In this document: positions 1 to 6,777 of the stretch, in pieces
Position numbering within the stretch: the stretch's first letter is position 1
How the letters are laid out: every line of letters begins with the position of its first letter
Origin: Chloroflexota bacterium
Lineage (GTDB): Bacteria > Chloroflexota > Dehalococcoidia > Tepidiformales > Tepidiformaceae
Assembly (NCBI GenBank): GCA_021823905.1
Contig: JAKALX010000137.1
Coordinates: 1 to 8,895, forward strand
Reading direction: 5' to 3'
Length of the DNA: 8,895 bases
The notes under the pieces: model-generated
The model's database searches: none
Told to the model about the DNA's origin: nothing
The model's input: only the letters and a program-made list of their open reading frames with translations
Made by a program: the position numbers and the translations under genes

Positions 1-36
1 TGCTCCGGGGTAGACAATGTCGCCACGGGGAAGCTG

Positions 37-42
37 AAGGAG
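37..42 (+). promoter_or_regulatory. Shine-Dalgarno site that decides the first start codon
   Basis: AAGGAG lies 8 bases before the GTG at 51, the usual spacing. The in-frame GTG at 42 overlaps this motif and so would have no ribosome binding site of its own. This favours 51 as the true start of the first lipoprotein. Confidence 0.6.
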
Positions 43-50
43 TGGCTCAC

Positions 51-1457
51 GTGCGGAGACTGCTTCTCGTCGCGGCGGTCGCGCTGGCGGTGCTGGCGGC
101 GGCGTGCTCGGGCGGATCGCCGATGTCGGGCACGGCGAGCGCGACGATGACGATCACAGGCGACGCAACTGCCAGCACTTCGCACCCGCCATCCGCAACG
201 ACCAGCCCGACTCCCTCGTCAGATGATTCGACCACCGCGGCGCTTGTCGCTGGCGTCCGGGTAGTGGCCCTGGTACCGGCGGACCCAGTTGCCCTTCCGC
301 AAGACGTGGCCATCTACGCGCTCGACGGCACCTGGGAAGGACCGAGCCCTGCCCTGCGTCGCTATTACCGCGACAGCACCGGCGCCGTCCGGACCGACGA
401 CCTCGTTGTCACCGAGTTCTCAGCGGCTGGCACCGGGCCGATTCGCGGGCTGGTGGGAGTGGCCGTCGGTCCCGCTGGCCAGGTCGGCGCAGCACTGTGC
501 CACGGCAGCTGCTATGGAGAACCCGAGCAGGTCACGTTCCAGCGATCAAGCGATGGCGGCATCACGTGGCGGGAGGTCGGAACGATCCAGATGGGTGGCT
601 GGGGCAGCCTGGTTGCCATCAGCGGCGGCTCACTGCTCGTCCGGGGAGCCGACCCCTCGGATCCGTGGGCTGTGAGCGCGTTTCCGCCTGCATCGGGCTC
701 CAACGTGGTGGGCTTTCCACCCCAGGTTCCGGCCAGCAGCGAGATTCTCGTGGGGTACGCGGGGACGACCACCGTCATTGCGGCAAAGGGCGAGGATGGT
801 CGAACGCTGTGGAATCTTGAATCGGGTCAGCTCATCGCGACGGTTCCGCTGCCAGCATCCGCCGATCAGGTGGTCCGCTGGGGATTCGCCTCGAGAGCCG
901 GGAAGCTCGAAATCGAGGTCGCCTGGAGCATGCCGGGACTCTCCGGTGACCAACGGGAGGGATACCTGGGATTCCTGGACCTGTCCTCCAGCAAGTTCCG
1001 AGCGGTCTACGAGTGGCGCCTCCGCGATGGCCTTGGAGCCTTCTGGATAGCTGGCTGGTTGTCGGACACGGTGGCCATCGGCCGGGCGGAGTTCGATCCC
1101 ACTCGCTATCAGCAACCCGGTCCGATCAGCAATGGAGTTCCGGCAGTGTTCGACTTCTCACGCGGAACGGTCGCACCGATCGCGAGCTTCGTCCCCACGC
1201 TTGCCGGCAAAGCCGGGGGGCCCGTGCCGGTTGGAATCCTTCTTGGCCCCTTCACGCGCGTGAAGACCGGCGCCGACTGCCTCAACGTCCGCGAGAAGCC
1301 GGCGAAGGCGTCGCTCTCGCTCGGCTGCTACAAGGATGGCGTGCTTCTCCGCGTGCGACCGCAGCCGGAGCAGACCGCTGACGGCGTCACCTGGGTCGCG
1401 GTCGAAACCCCCGACGGGCGGGCTGGCTGGGCGAGCGGGGAGTTCCTGGAGCGTTGA
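51..1457 (+). CDS. Secreted lipoprotein with Asp-box and C-terminal SH3-like domain
   Basis: Predicted surface lipoprotein of 468 residues of unknown function. The N-terminus has two arginines, a hydrophobic run and an Ala-Ala-Ala-Cys lipobox, with Cys19 as the likely lipidated residue. A Ser/Thr/Pro-rich linker follows to about residue 65. The body (about 70-390) looks like beta-rich repeat sequence. It contains one clear Asp-box, SSDGGITW, at about 166-173, and a CHGSC cysteine pair near 150-154. Residues about 401-468 resemble a bacterial SH3 (SH3b) domain, with CLNVREKP near the start and GWASGEFLE at the end; such domains usually bind cell-wall or other surface ligands. The GTG at 51 was chosen because of the Shine-Dalgarno at 37-42; the reading frame is open upstream to the window edge, and GTG at 42 would add three residues. 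The gene converges on the exporter with a 38-base gap. The lipoprotein call is firm, the SH3 call good, and the function unknown. Confidence 0.85.
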   Translation: MRRLLLVAAVALAVLAAACSGGSPMSGTASATMTITGDATASTSHPPSATTSPTPSSDDSTTAALVAGVRVVALVPADPVALPQDVAIYALDGTWEGPSPALRRYYRDSTGAVRTDDLVVTEFSAAGTGPIRGLVGVAVGPAGQVGAALCHGSCYGEPEQVTFQRSSDGGITWREVGTIQMGGWGSLVAISGGSLLVRGADPSDPWAVSAFPPASGSNVVGFPPQVPASSEILVGYAGTTTVIAAKGEDGRTLWNLESGQLIATVPLPASADQVVRWGFASRAGKLEIEVAWSMPGLSGDQREGYLGFLDLSSSKFRAVYEWRLRDGLGAFWIAGWLSDTVAIGRAEFDPTRYQQPGPISNGVPAVFDFSRGTVAPIASFVPTLAGKAGGPVPVGILLGPFTRVKTGADCLNVREKPAKASLSLGCYKDGVLLRVRPQPEQTADGVTWVAVETPDGRAGWASGEFLER

Positions 1458-1495
1458 CCGAGACCGACGCATCGCCCCACCCCGCGAACAACACC

Positions 1496-2767
1496 TCAGG
1501 GTTCGCCTATGGGTACCTCCACCTCGACGGCCACCGTGCGCAGCGCCCGGGAACCGACCCTGGTGTAGGCGGCGGCGCTCACAACGGTCACACCGCAGAC
1601 GATCGCCCCCATCAGCCCCAGCGCCCAGCGCTCGCTCGTGGCGTCGGCAAGGAGGCCATAGGGGAGCCCGGCGAGCCCGTTCAGGCCCCACGCCAGCATC
1701 GTCAACGACATCACCCGGCCGAAGAAGGCGGGGTCGGACTCCTGCATCACGAGCGCGTTGTTGAGAAGCTGGAACACACTCGACCCGGCGCCGACAAGCA
1801 GCATCGCGCCCAGGGCATGCGTCAGGTTCCCCGCAACCGCGGTCAGCATGAGCGAAACGCCCAACAGCAGCCCCCCGAGCTGCATGATCCACCAGGCGTG
1901 CTTCGAGCCCGAGATCCCGGCAACCGCCAGGGTGGCGACGAGCCCGGAGATCGCGCCGACGCCGAGCAACAGCCCCATGTCGTCCGGGCTGCGCCCGAGC
2001 TCGTTTTCGAGAAAGCCCGGCAGGATGACCTGGTAGGAGAAGCCGCCAACCACGATGCCGATGAACGAAAGCGACAACAGGAGAAGCCGCGGGCGCTCCC
2101 TGATGTGGCCAACGCCCAGCATCAGGTCGCCCATGATGCTCGGGCCAGCGCCCTTCTCCCGGCTCCGCGTCGGTGGCAGTTGCGCGAGCGTCCCAACCAC
2201 GATGGCGAAGAGGCCCCCCATGAACAGGTACGTCCCGCCGGCCCCCGCGAACGGCAACGCGATGAGCCCGGCCGCGATGAAGGGTCCGCCGATACGGGTC
2301 ACGGTCATCCCGAGCTGCTGCAGCGCGATGGCGTTTGGGATCTCCGCCGGCCCGGCGATCTCGCCGATCCACGCCTGCCGCGCCGGCGCTATGAAGGAGA
2401 ACACTGTCCCGAGGACGAACGTGGAAGCCGCCAGCAGGAGGATCGTTATCTGGCCGGTCACGATGAGGACGCCGACCGCGAGGAAGTTGACCCCGATCAG
2501 CGACTGGCCGATGAGCAGCAGCTTGCGCTTCGAAACCCGGTCGGCGACGACGCCACCGAAGGGTGCGACGACGATGGTCGCGACCCCCATGCCGAGCGCG
2601 ACGAAGCCCACCGCCCCGTTCCTGCCGGTGAGATCGAAGGCGACCACCGACTGGACGATGGCGGACATCATGAAAGCAAGGAACGCGACCGTCGTACCGG
2701 CCCAGAGGATGCGGTAGTTGGGGTTTCGCAGCGCGAGGAAGGTGTTGGTGGCCCAGGCGGAAAGCAT
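1496..2767 (-). CDS. MFS exporter, MFS_3/EntS-like family
   Basis: Inner-membrane major facilitator transporter of 423 residues, the normal length for a 12-helix member. Hydrophobic segments alternate with short loops throughout. The signature loop between helices 2 and 3 is present as GGVVADRVSKRK (71-82). A weaker counterpart, GLPYGLLADATSER (367-380), sits in the second half, as expected from the two-fold symmetry of the fold. The stretch PARQAWIGEIAG followed by IPNAIALQQ (128-151) is typical of the MFS_3 group, which includes the enterobactin exporter EntS and many drug-efflux proteins. Proton-driven efflux of a small molecule is therefore likely, but the substrate cannot be read from the sequence. 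The ATG at 2767 places the first helix at about residue 21. No Shine-Dalgarno precedes it, whereas a TAGGCT box lies 7 bases upstream, suggesting leaderless transcription. The gene is divergent from the membrane regulators and convergent with the lipoprotein at 51-1457. Whether those regulators control it is unknown. Confidence 0.9.
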   Translation of the reverse strand: MLSAWATNTFLALRNPNYRILWAGTTVAFLAFMMSAIVQSVVAFDLTGRNGAVGFVALGMGVATIVVAPFGGVVADRVSKRKLLLIGQSLIGVNFLAVGVLIVTGQITILLLAASTFVLGTVFSFIAPARQAWIGEIAGPAEIPNAIALQQLGMTVTRIGGPFIAAGLIALPFAGAGGTYLFMGGLFAIVVGTLAQLPPTRSREKGAGPSIMGDLMLGVGHIRERPRLLLLSLSFIGIVVGGFSYQVILPGFLENELGRSPDDMGLLLGVGAISGLVATLAVAGISGSKHAWWIMQLGGLLLGVSLMLTAVAGNLTHALGAMLLVGAGSSVFQLLNNALVMQESDPAFFGRVMSLTMLAWGLNGLAGLPYGLLADATSERWALGLMGAIVCGVTVVSAAAYTRVGSRALRTVAVEVEVPIGEP

Positions 2768-2774
2768 CCGCTGT

Positions 2775-2780
2775 AGCCTA
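2775..2780 (-). promoter_or_regulatory. Candidate leaderless -10 box of the exporter gene
   Basis: On the minus strand TAGGCT stands 7 bases before the exporter ATG, fitting the TANNNT form of -10 boxes. With that spacing transcription would start at or next to the start codon. No Shine-Dalgarno is visible, which agrees with a leaderless message. The same hexamer occurs 6 bases before the ATG at 3193 and the ATG at 8002. No clear -35 box was found. Confidence 0.45.
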
Positions 2781-2860
2781 CGGGTTGTGGCGTGAAGAGG
2801 GCCACCGCTGGCATGGGTAGGGTGGGGGTCATTGTTTTGCGTCGGGCGGGCGGCGGAATC

Positions 2861-2875
2861 CGAGCGTGACGCTCG
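2861..2875. promoter_or_regulatory. 15-base perfect palindrome, possible operator
   Basis: CGAGCGTGACGCTCG is two 7-base arms around a single central G. It lies about 94 bases upstream of the exporter start and 17 bases before the MITE-like element. A one-base centre is too tight for an RNA hairpin, so a binding site for a dimeric regulator is the more natural reading. LuxR-type proteins bind as dimers to palindromes, which makes the neighbouring regulators possible ligands, but nothing shows that they bind here. Chance occurrence in GC-rich DNA is possible. Confidence 0.3.
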
Positions 2876-2891
2876 CGCAACCGGTCAGCTT

Positions 2892-3040
2892 CGATTCATA
2901 GGCCCGAGTGTCAACGAGGGCTCCGGCCACAAGTGGAATCATCGTCATCAGCGCCGAGAACCCCCATGAACGTCGTGGCTGACGCGGGGCATCAACTCAT
3001 TCGGCAGCGGAGCCCTCGTTGACACTCGGGCCTACGATTC
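2892..3040. mobile_element. MITE-like element: 27-bp perfect terminal inverted repeats
   Basis: Bases 2899-2925 and 3008-3034 are exact reverse complements over 27 bp, starting TAGGCCCGAG at the outer end. They enclose an 82-base interior with no coding capacity. The hexamer CGATTC flanks the structure on both sides (2892-2897 and 3035-3040), directly abutting the right repeat and one base from the left repeat, as a target-site duplication would. Short size, perfect terminal repeats, no transposase and flanking direct repeats are what define a miniature inverted-repeat transposable element, moved in trans by a transposase elsewhere. The element carries no visible promoter. A transcribed copy would form a 27-bp stem with a long loop, so a structured RNA or processing signal is the alternative. 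No second copy is present in the window. The inverted repeat is certain; the mobile-element reading is inference. Confidence 0.65.
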
Positions 3041-3180
3041 CCTGCCGCGGTAGGCGGCGAATGGGCTGAGGACGCGCAAAACTCTGACGGCTACCCGCAT
3101 GGGTATTCCGGCGGTGGTCGAGCGCGAATCACATTGTGCTATGTTGTCCATCGGGTAGGGCGAGCGCACCGAGACAGGAT

Positions 3181-3186
3181 TAGGCT
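3181..3186 (+). promoter_or_regulatory. Candidate leaderless -10 box of the first membrane regulator
   Basis: TAGGCT ends 6 bases before the ATG at 3193 and matches TANNNT. There is no well-placed Shine-Dalgarno: AGGA at 3176-3179 is 13 bases away. The block from 3150 to about 3220 recurs without gaps at 7959-8029, keeping both this box and an upstream CGGGT (3152-3156) at the same 29-base distance. That conservation suggests a functional promoter, with the CGGGT block in the place of an upstream promoter or operator element. Confidence 0.5.
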
Positions 3187-3192
3187 GCACTC

Positions 3193-4548
3193 ATGCGACG
3201 AGCGAACGGCGGCGGCGCGGTCACGCAGCGGGAGATCGACCTGACGGATCGCCAGCGCCAGGTCCTGCGCCTCATCGCGGCCGGCAAGACGAACGCCGAG
3301 ATCGGCGAGGCGCTCGGCATCAGCCTCGACGGGGCGAAGTGGCACGTCAGCGAGATCCTCGCGAAGCTCGGCGTCGATTCCCGCGAGGAGGCGGCGGCGT
3401 GGTGGCGGGCGCGGGAGGGGTGGCGTCCGAGGATCGGGCGGGCTCTGCGGGCGCTGCTGCCCGGCGCAGCGTGGGCGAAAGCAGGAGCGGGACTACTTGG
3501 TCTCGCCGGTATCGCCGCGGCGCTCATTGCTGTGGCCACGCTACGCGATTCAGGCGGCAGCACGAACGACGCCTCGGCCTCCTCTCCTACCGCTTCGGTC
3601 ACTCCGACGAGTGCCGCTGCCGCCGCGTGCGCCGCGGGGTCGGTAACGCTCACCGTTTCCGCTTACGTCGGCGGCAACGCGAGCAGTGCAGTGCTGCACG
3701 CGTCCGCTTCTGCGCCCTGCTTCCTCGATGCGCGCGTGACCGCCCGCGTCATCGATCCCTCCGGCAGCCCGCTGCCCGTCCTCCGGAACGGCCTGGTGCT
3801 TTCGCTTCGCTCCCACTTGCCGACGCCGGAGGATGTCGGCGGCGTCTACCTGAGCAACTGGTGCGGCGACCAGCCTCCCGCCCACTTTGAATTCACGTTC
3901 GGAAGCCAGGTGCTTACGACGCCCGCCGCGGGTGATCCCGGCTGTCAGGCAGGCCTCGGGCAACCTGCCCTCAGCGCGTACGCCAGCCCCGTCTTTGAAT
4001 ACCCGCCGCGCCCTTCGCCTCCAGCCGGACTTACCGCCATCGCCGGTCTCCCCAACGAGCTCCGGGTGCATGTTTACCCGGACGCGCCTGGGGGCGATGG
4101 CAGCTGTGCCAGCCTTGTGAACTGGATGATCCCGGCGACCGCGGCCCCGGAGGCGGGCACTGTCGTGTCCTGCTATGTGACCGATCGGCTGTTCCGCTAC
4201 CGGTTCTCCGCGGCTCCCGACGGCTCGGCATACCTGGACCGCGTGTCATTGCTGCTGCCCTTGGCGCTGTCCCTCCCGCAACCGACGGCCGGCTGGGACT
4301 GCGACGACTTGCGTGACTGGGTCATTCTGGCCTCCGCGTCACCGGCTGGGAACGCCTGGGTCGGCGTCTGCGACGTCCAGCCGCTATCGCGCGGCGCCGC
4401 GTCTCGCGGCCCGGTTCAGGTGTGGGCGCTGCTCGTGGAAGGGTCACCAACATCCTTCCCGACCGGCACCCCCTGCTGGCAGTTGAGCATCTACCTGGGC
4501 AGCGTGCCGGAGGCGAAGACAGTGGATGTCCAATGCGAGCTCGAGTGA
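3193..4548 (+). CDS. Membrane-anchored LuxR-type regulator, ectodomain A
   Basis: One-component transcription regulator of 451 residues that should sit in the cytoplasmic membrane. Residues 16-72 are a LuxR/GerE helix-turn-helix: LTDRQRQVLRLIAAGKTN opens the domain and GAKWH stands where most members have TVKxH. A single hydrophobic segment at about 93-117 is followed by a Ser/Thr/Ala linker, so the remaining ~300 residues are predicted to lie outside the cell. That part contains ten cysteines (146, 176, 224, 251, 305, 327, 370, 393, 428, 448), an even number that suits disulfide bonds. Residues about 146-252 loosely resemble the DUF4232-type beta-sandwich found in many Gram-positive envelope proteins (low confidence); the rest is unrecognised. 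There is no phospho-acceptor receiver domain. The topology recalls ToxR/CadC, but with a LuxR-type DNA-binding domain. The gene is probably leaderless and co-transcribed with the next gene, whose DNA-binding block is identical over 61 residues. The ligand and target genes are unknown. Confidence 0.85.
   Translation: MRRANGGGAVTQREIDLTDRQRQVLRLIAAGKTNAEIGEALGISLDGAKWHVSEILAKLGVDSREEAAAWWRAREGWRPRIGRALRALLPGAAWAKAGAGLLGLAGIAAALIAVATLRDSGGSTNDASASSPTASVTPTSAAAAACAAGSVTLTVSAYVGGNASSAVLHASASAPCFLDARVTARVIDPSGSPLPVLRNGLVLSLRSHLPTPEDVGGVYLSNWCGDQPPAHFEFTFGSQVLTTPAAGDPGCQAGLGQPALSAYASPVFEYPPRPSPPAGLTAIAGLPNELRVHVYPDAPGGDGSCASLVNWMIPATAAPEAGTVVSCYVTDRLFRYRFSAAPDGSAYLDRVSLLLPLALSLPQPTAGWDCDDLRDWVILASASPAGNAWVGVCDVQPLSRGAASRGPVQVWALLVEGSPTSFPTGTPCWQLSIYLGSVPEAKTVDVQCELE
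3238..3420 (+). repeat. First copy of the duplicated DNA-binding module
   Basis: These 183 bases encode residues 16-76 of the first regulator and match 4622-4804 with no amino-acid change. By eye about 11 bases differ, all synonymous. The related stretch continues more weakly through GRALRALLPGA, up to the membrane helix, after which the two proteins are unrelated. Confidence 0.9.
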
Positions 4549-4562
4549 CGACGGGCCGATCC

Positions 4563-4568
4563 GAGGAG
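4563..4568 (+). promoter_or_regulatory. Possible ribosome binding site of the second regulator
   Basis: GAGGAG lies 14 bases before the ATG at 4583, a long spacing. The competing ATG at 4526 has GGAGG at 4509-4513, 12 bases upstream and inside the preceding gene. Neither is decisive. The start at 4583 leaves 13 residues before the shared module, close to the 15 in the first regulator, so it is preferred. Confidence 0.4.
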
Positions 4569-4582
4569 CGAAACGACACACG

Positions 4583-6718
4583 ATGACAACCCCGCACCAG
4601 TCACTGCCGAAGTCCTACCTCGACCTGACCGACCGCCAGCGTCAGGTCCTGCGCCTCATCGCGGCCGGCAAGACGAACGCCGAGATCGGCGAGGCGCTCG
4701 GCATCTCGCTCGACGGCGCGAAGTGGCACGTCAGCGAGATCCTGGCGAAGCTCGGCGTCGATTCCCGTGAAGAGGCGGCGGCGTGGTGGCGGGCGCGGGA
4801 AGGGTTGGGCGCGAGGCTGGGGCGGGCGCTGCGGGCGCTGCTGCCCGGCGCGGGCTGGCTGAAGGTTGGGGGCGCGGCGGCGGCCGTGGCCGCTGTCTCC
4901 GCGGCGGTAGTAGTTGTCGTAGCGCCACGGGAGCCGGGCAGGACGGCGACCGAGGTGATCCCGAACTCTGCGGAAGCGGCATCGACTCCGGCGGTTGGGG
5001 GAGGGCAGCCCGTGGACTGCGCGGCCAATCGGCTGGCGTGCGACAAGGCTCTCGAGCTCGCTACTGCCGTCGCCATGTCCGACTGGGACACCGTCTTTCG
5101 CAACGTCCAGGCGACCCCCGCGGCCTGCCCGGACCCCAACGCGACTCCGCTCGCCTATCGGCCGTACCCGCTCTGCGACGGCGCCTCGCCCGGCGAACTC
5201 CGCCACGGGTTCCCGGTCACGCGCCACGGGTCTGGCGTCGGCACAAGCGTGATGAATGCCCAGGACTTTCGCGCCGAGGTCATCCGCGACGTCGGCGACC
5301 CACGAACGGCGCGCTTGCGGAGCATCGGTTGTCCTGCGGCCGGCCCTTGCGAGCAGTTCGTCATCGCGTTCGAGGTGAGCGCGCAGCCCGGCGTGGTCTA
5401 CTTCGTCTACGACTCCCGCAGGGTTCCCGACATGGGCATCAGCGCCCGGCTCGCGGGCTTCGGCGTGGGCGGGACCGACCTCCTCGCCGAGCGAACGCCG
5501 TTCACGGCCATTGGGCAGACGGTGTTCTCGACCTACACAGCTACCGCGAGTCCGACCGCCACGGCCTCGGCGACTCCGCCGGCTATCCCTGCCAGCGGCG
5601 CCTATCCGCCTGGCACCTCGACTGGCATCCCGGCGCTCGAAGCAATCATCACGACGCTGACCTCCGGAGACCTCGCAGCAGTCAAGGGAATTCTGGTCGA
5701 GACCCCGAGCCCGTGCGTCGTCAACCCCCAGACCATCGCCAATCCTCCTCGATGCCCGGACGGAGTGGCAGCCGGGACGCTACTACCGGTGTTCAGGGCG
5801 ATGGCCATGGAGTCGCTGTGGCCGGACTACCTTGAGGAGGTGCTCGCCAACTTCGTCCCGAAGACGCGTTCGCTGTATGCCGTGCACCGGAGCGGCCAGG
5901 GGCCCTTCCCGTGGATCCCAGCGAGCGAGTATGCGGTGTTCGTGGGAGATGCGGATCGAACGCTGGGTGCGGCCTACTTCGTCAGCGGCAACGGGGTCGT
6001 TGGAGCCGTCTTCCTCCCGTGGGATTCACTACAACAGGTGCTCGCCGGATTGCTGGCGCAGGAGGCGCTGCTACCACTGCGGCTCTCGATGCTGTCCCCG
6101 ACCCCGAGCCCAGTCCCCCTGCCGTCCGCTGCGCTGATCCCAACGCCAACTCCTGCCGCGCTGACGCCAGTGGTGCCCTCGGGCACGGCCGCAATCTGGT
6201 ACCCGTCCGACACCCTCTTCGTCATGACCGACGTCTTCGACCTCCAGCGCATCCCGCAGGTCGACACGACGACCTGGCAGACCGTGACCACGGCTGGCAA
6301 CGTGCTCAGCGTCCGCTACCCACTTGGCTGGACGGCCAGCTCGAGCACGCTCGGCAGCACCAGCGCCGTGCAGATCGGCAAACCGCTGCAGCCCGGGCAG
6401 ATCGTCGCCGCGTGCCGGACTGTTCCTGGCCACGTCCACGCCGACCTCAACGCCGACCCTGCGCCCGTGGATGCCAGCGCCGGGGACGCAACGATCGTGC
6501 GCGACGTGCTTGTCCGCGTCATGACCAACGGGCTGGCCGTGAGGGTTATCCAGGCCTCGAACATCTGCCACACCGACCAGGGAGCTCTCGTGCTTTCGGC
6601 GCAGCCACCATTCCCGGGCAAGCTCTTTCTGAACGGCGCCGTCTCCGTGCACTTCCCGGCGACCGCCGAGGACATCGCAACCGCGTTCGCCATCATCGGC
6701 TCGGTCGCCATCAAGTAG
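4583..6718 (+). CDS. Membrane-anchored LuxR-type regulator, ectodomain B with internal repeat
   Basis: Paralogue of the preceding gene with a longer outer part; 711 residues from the ATG at 4583, or 730 if the ATG at 4526, which overlaps the upstream stop, is used. Numbering from 4583: the LuxR/GerE helix-turn-helix (14-74) is identical to the first regulator, and a single Ala/Val-rich membrane helix spans about 92-114. The predicted outer region has three parts. Two repeated units (about 156-280 and 351-480) each run from an ALE-led helix through a TPxxC motif to a second cysteine, then a CDG or CPDG turn and a Gly-x-Leu. Thr/Pro-rich linkers follow each unit (about 319-347 and 505-533). The last domain (about 548-711), with VRYPLGW near its start, vaguely resembles PsbP/DUF1795-like folds (low confidence). 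No enzyme motif is evident. The 34-base gap after the first regulator, and the lack of a promoter between them, suggest one operon. It likely senses an extracytoplasmic cue and regulates transcription at the membrane, but ligand and targets are unknown. Confidence 0.85.
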   Translation: MTTPHQSLPKSYLDLTDRQRQVLRLIAAGKTNAEIGEALGISLDGAKWHVSEILAKLGVDSREEAAAWWRAREGLGARLGRALRALLPGAGWLKVGGAAAAVAAVSAAVVVVVAPREPGRTATEVIPNSAEAASTPAVGGGQPVDCAANRLACDKALELATAVAMSDWDTVFRNVQATPAACPDPNATPLAYRPYPLCDGASPGELRHGFPVTRHGSGVGTSVMNAQDFRAEVIRDVGDPRTARLRSIGCPAAGPCEQFVIAFEVSAQPGVVYFVYDSRRVPDMGISARLAGFGVGGTDLLAERTPFTAIGQTVFSTYTATASPTATASATPPAIPASGAYPPGTSTGIPALEAIITTLTSGDLAAVKGILVETPSPCVVNPQTIANPPRCPDGVAAGTLLPVFRAMAMESLWPDYLEEVLANFVPKTRSLYAVHRSGQGPFPWIPASEYAVFVGDADRTLGAAYFVSGNGVVGAVFLPWDSLQQVLAGLLAQEALLPLRLSMLSPTPSPVPLPSAALIPTPTPAALTPVVPSGTAAIWYPSDTLFVMTDVFDLQRIPQVDTTTWQTVTTAGNVLSVRYPLGWTASSSTLGSTSAVQIGKPLQPGQIVAACRTVPGHVHADLNADPAPVDASAGDATIVRDVLVRVMTNGLAVRVIQASNICHTDQGALVLSAQPPFPGKLFLNGAVSVHFPATAEDIATAFAIIGSVAIK
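4622..4804 (+). repeat. Second copy of the duplicated DNA-binding module
   Basis: Partner of 3238-3420; it encodes the same 61 residues using slightly different codons. Changes confined to synonymous positions point to strong selection on the DNA-binding surface, or to gene conversion, and not to a very recent copy event. Confidence 0.9.
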
Positions 6719-6777
6719 TTCCCATTCCCCAAGTCGTCCGAACTGCCCCAGCACATGAGCGTAGGGACAGACCGGAC

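Larger units (their letters stand above)
2768..3192. other. Divergent intergenic region with MITE-like element
   Basis: This 425-base stretch between the exporter and the first membrane regulator has no credible gene. Short frames here, such as a 70-codon minus-strand frame ending inside the exporter, have no support. From left to right it holds a TAGGCT box for the exporter (2775-2780), a weak inverted repeat GTGGC/GCCAC (2787-2805), a 15-base palindrome (2861-2875), a 27-bp inverted-repeat element (2892-3040 including direct repeats), about 90 bases without recognisable content, and the regulator's promoter region (about 3133-3192). A second promoter possibility for the regulator is the extended -10-like TGCTATGTT at 3137-3145, but no good -35 precedes it. 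Confidence 0.7.

Noticed and set aside
1158..2372. Minus-strand frame of 404 codons overlapping the first lipoprotein and the exporter
   Set aside because: Arg/Ala-rich low-complexity translation that crosses two well-supported genes in other frames.
1454..2776. Long plus-strand frame of 440 codons antisense to the exporter
   Set aside because: Its translation is a charged Arg/Asp/Glu/His/Gln mix without domains, while the opposite strand encodes a clear 12-helix transporter. It is a GC-rich shadow frame.
2892..3040. CRISPR repeat pair or intrinsic terminator instead of a mobile element
   Set aside because: The 27-bp arms are inverted, not direct, and occur only twice; an 82-base loop and no T-run exclude a standard terminator.
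6719..6777. Possible bidirectional terminator between convergent genes
   Set aside because: Only GTCCG/CGGAC with a 32-base loop is seen, with no T-run. The 38-base gap at 1458-1495 also lacks a convincing hairpin.
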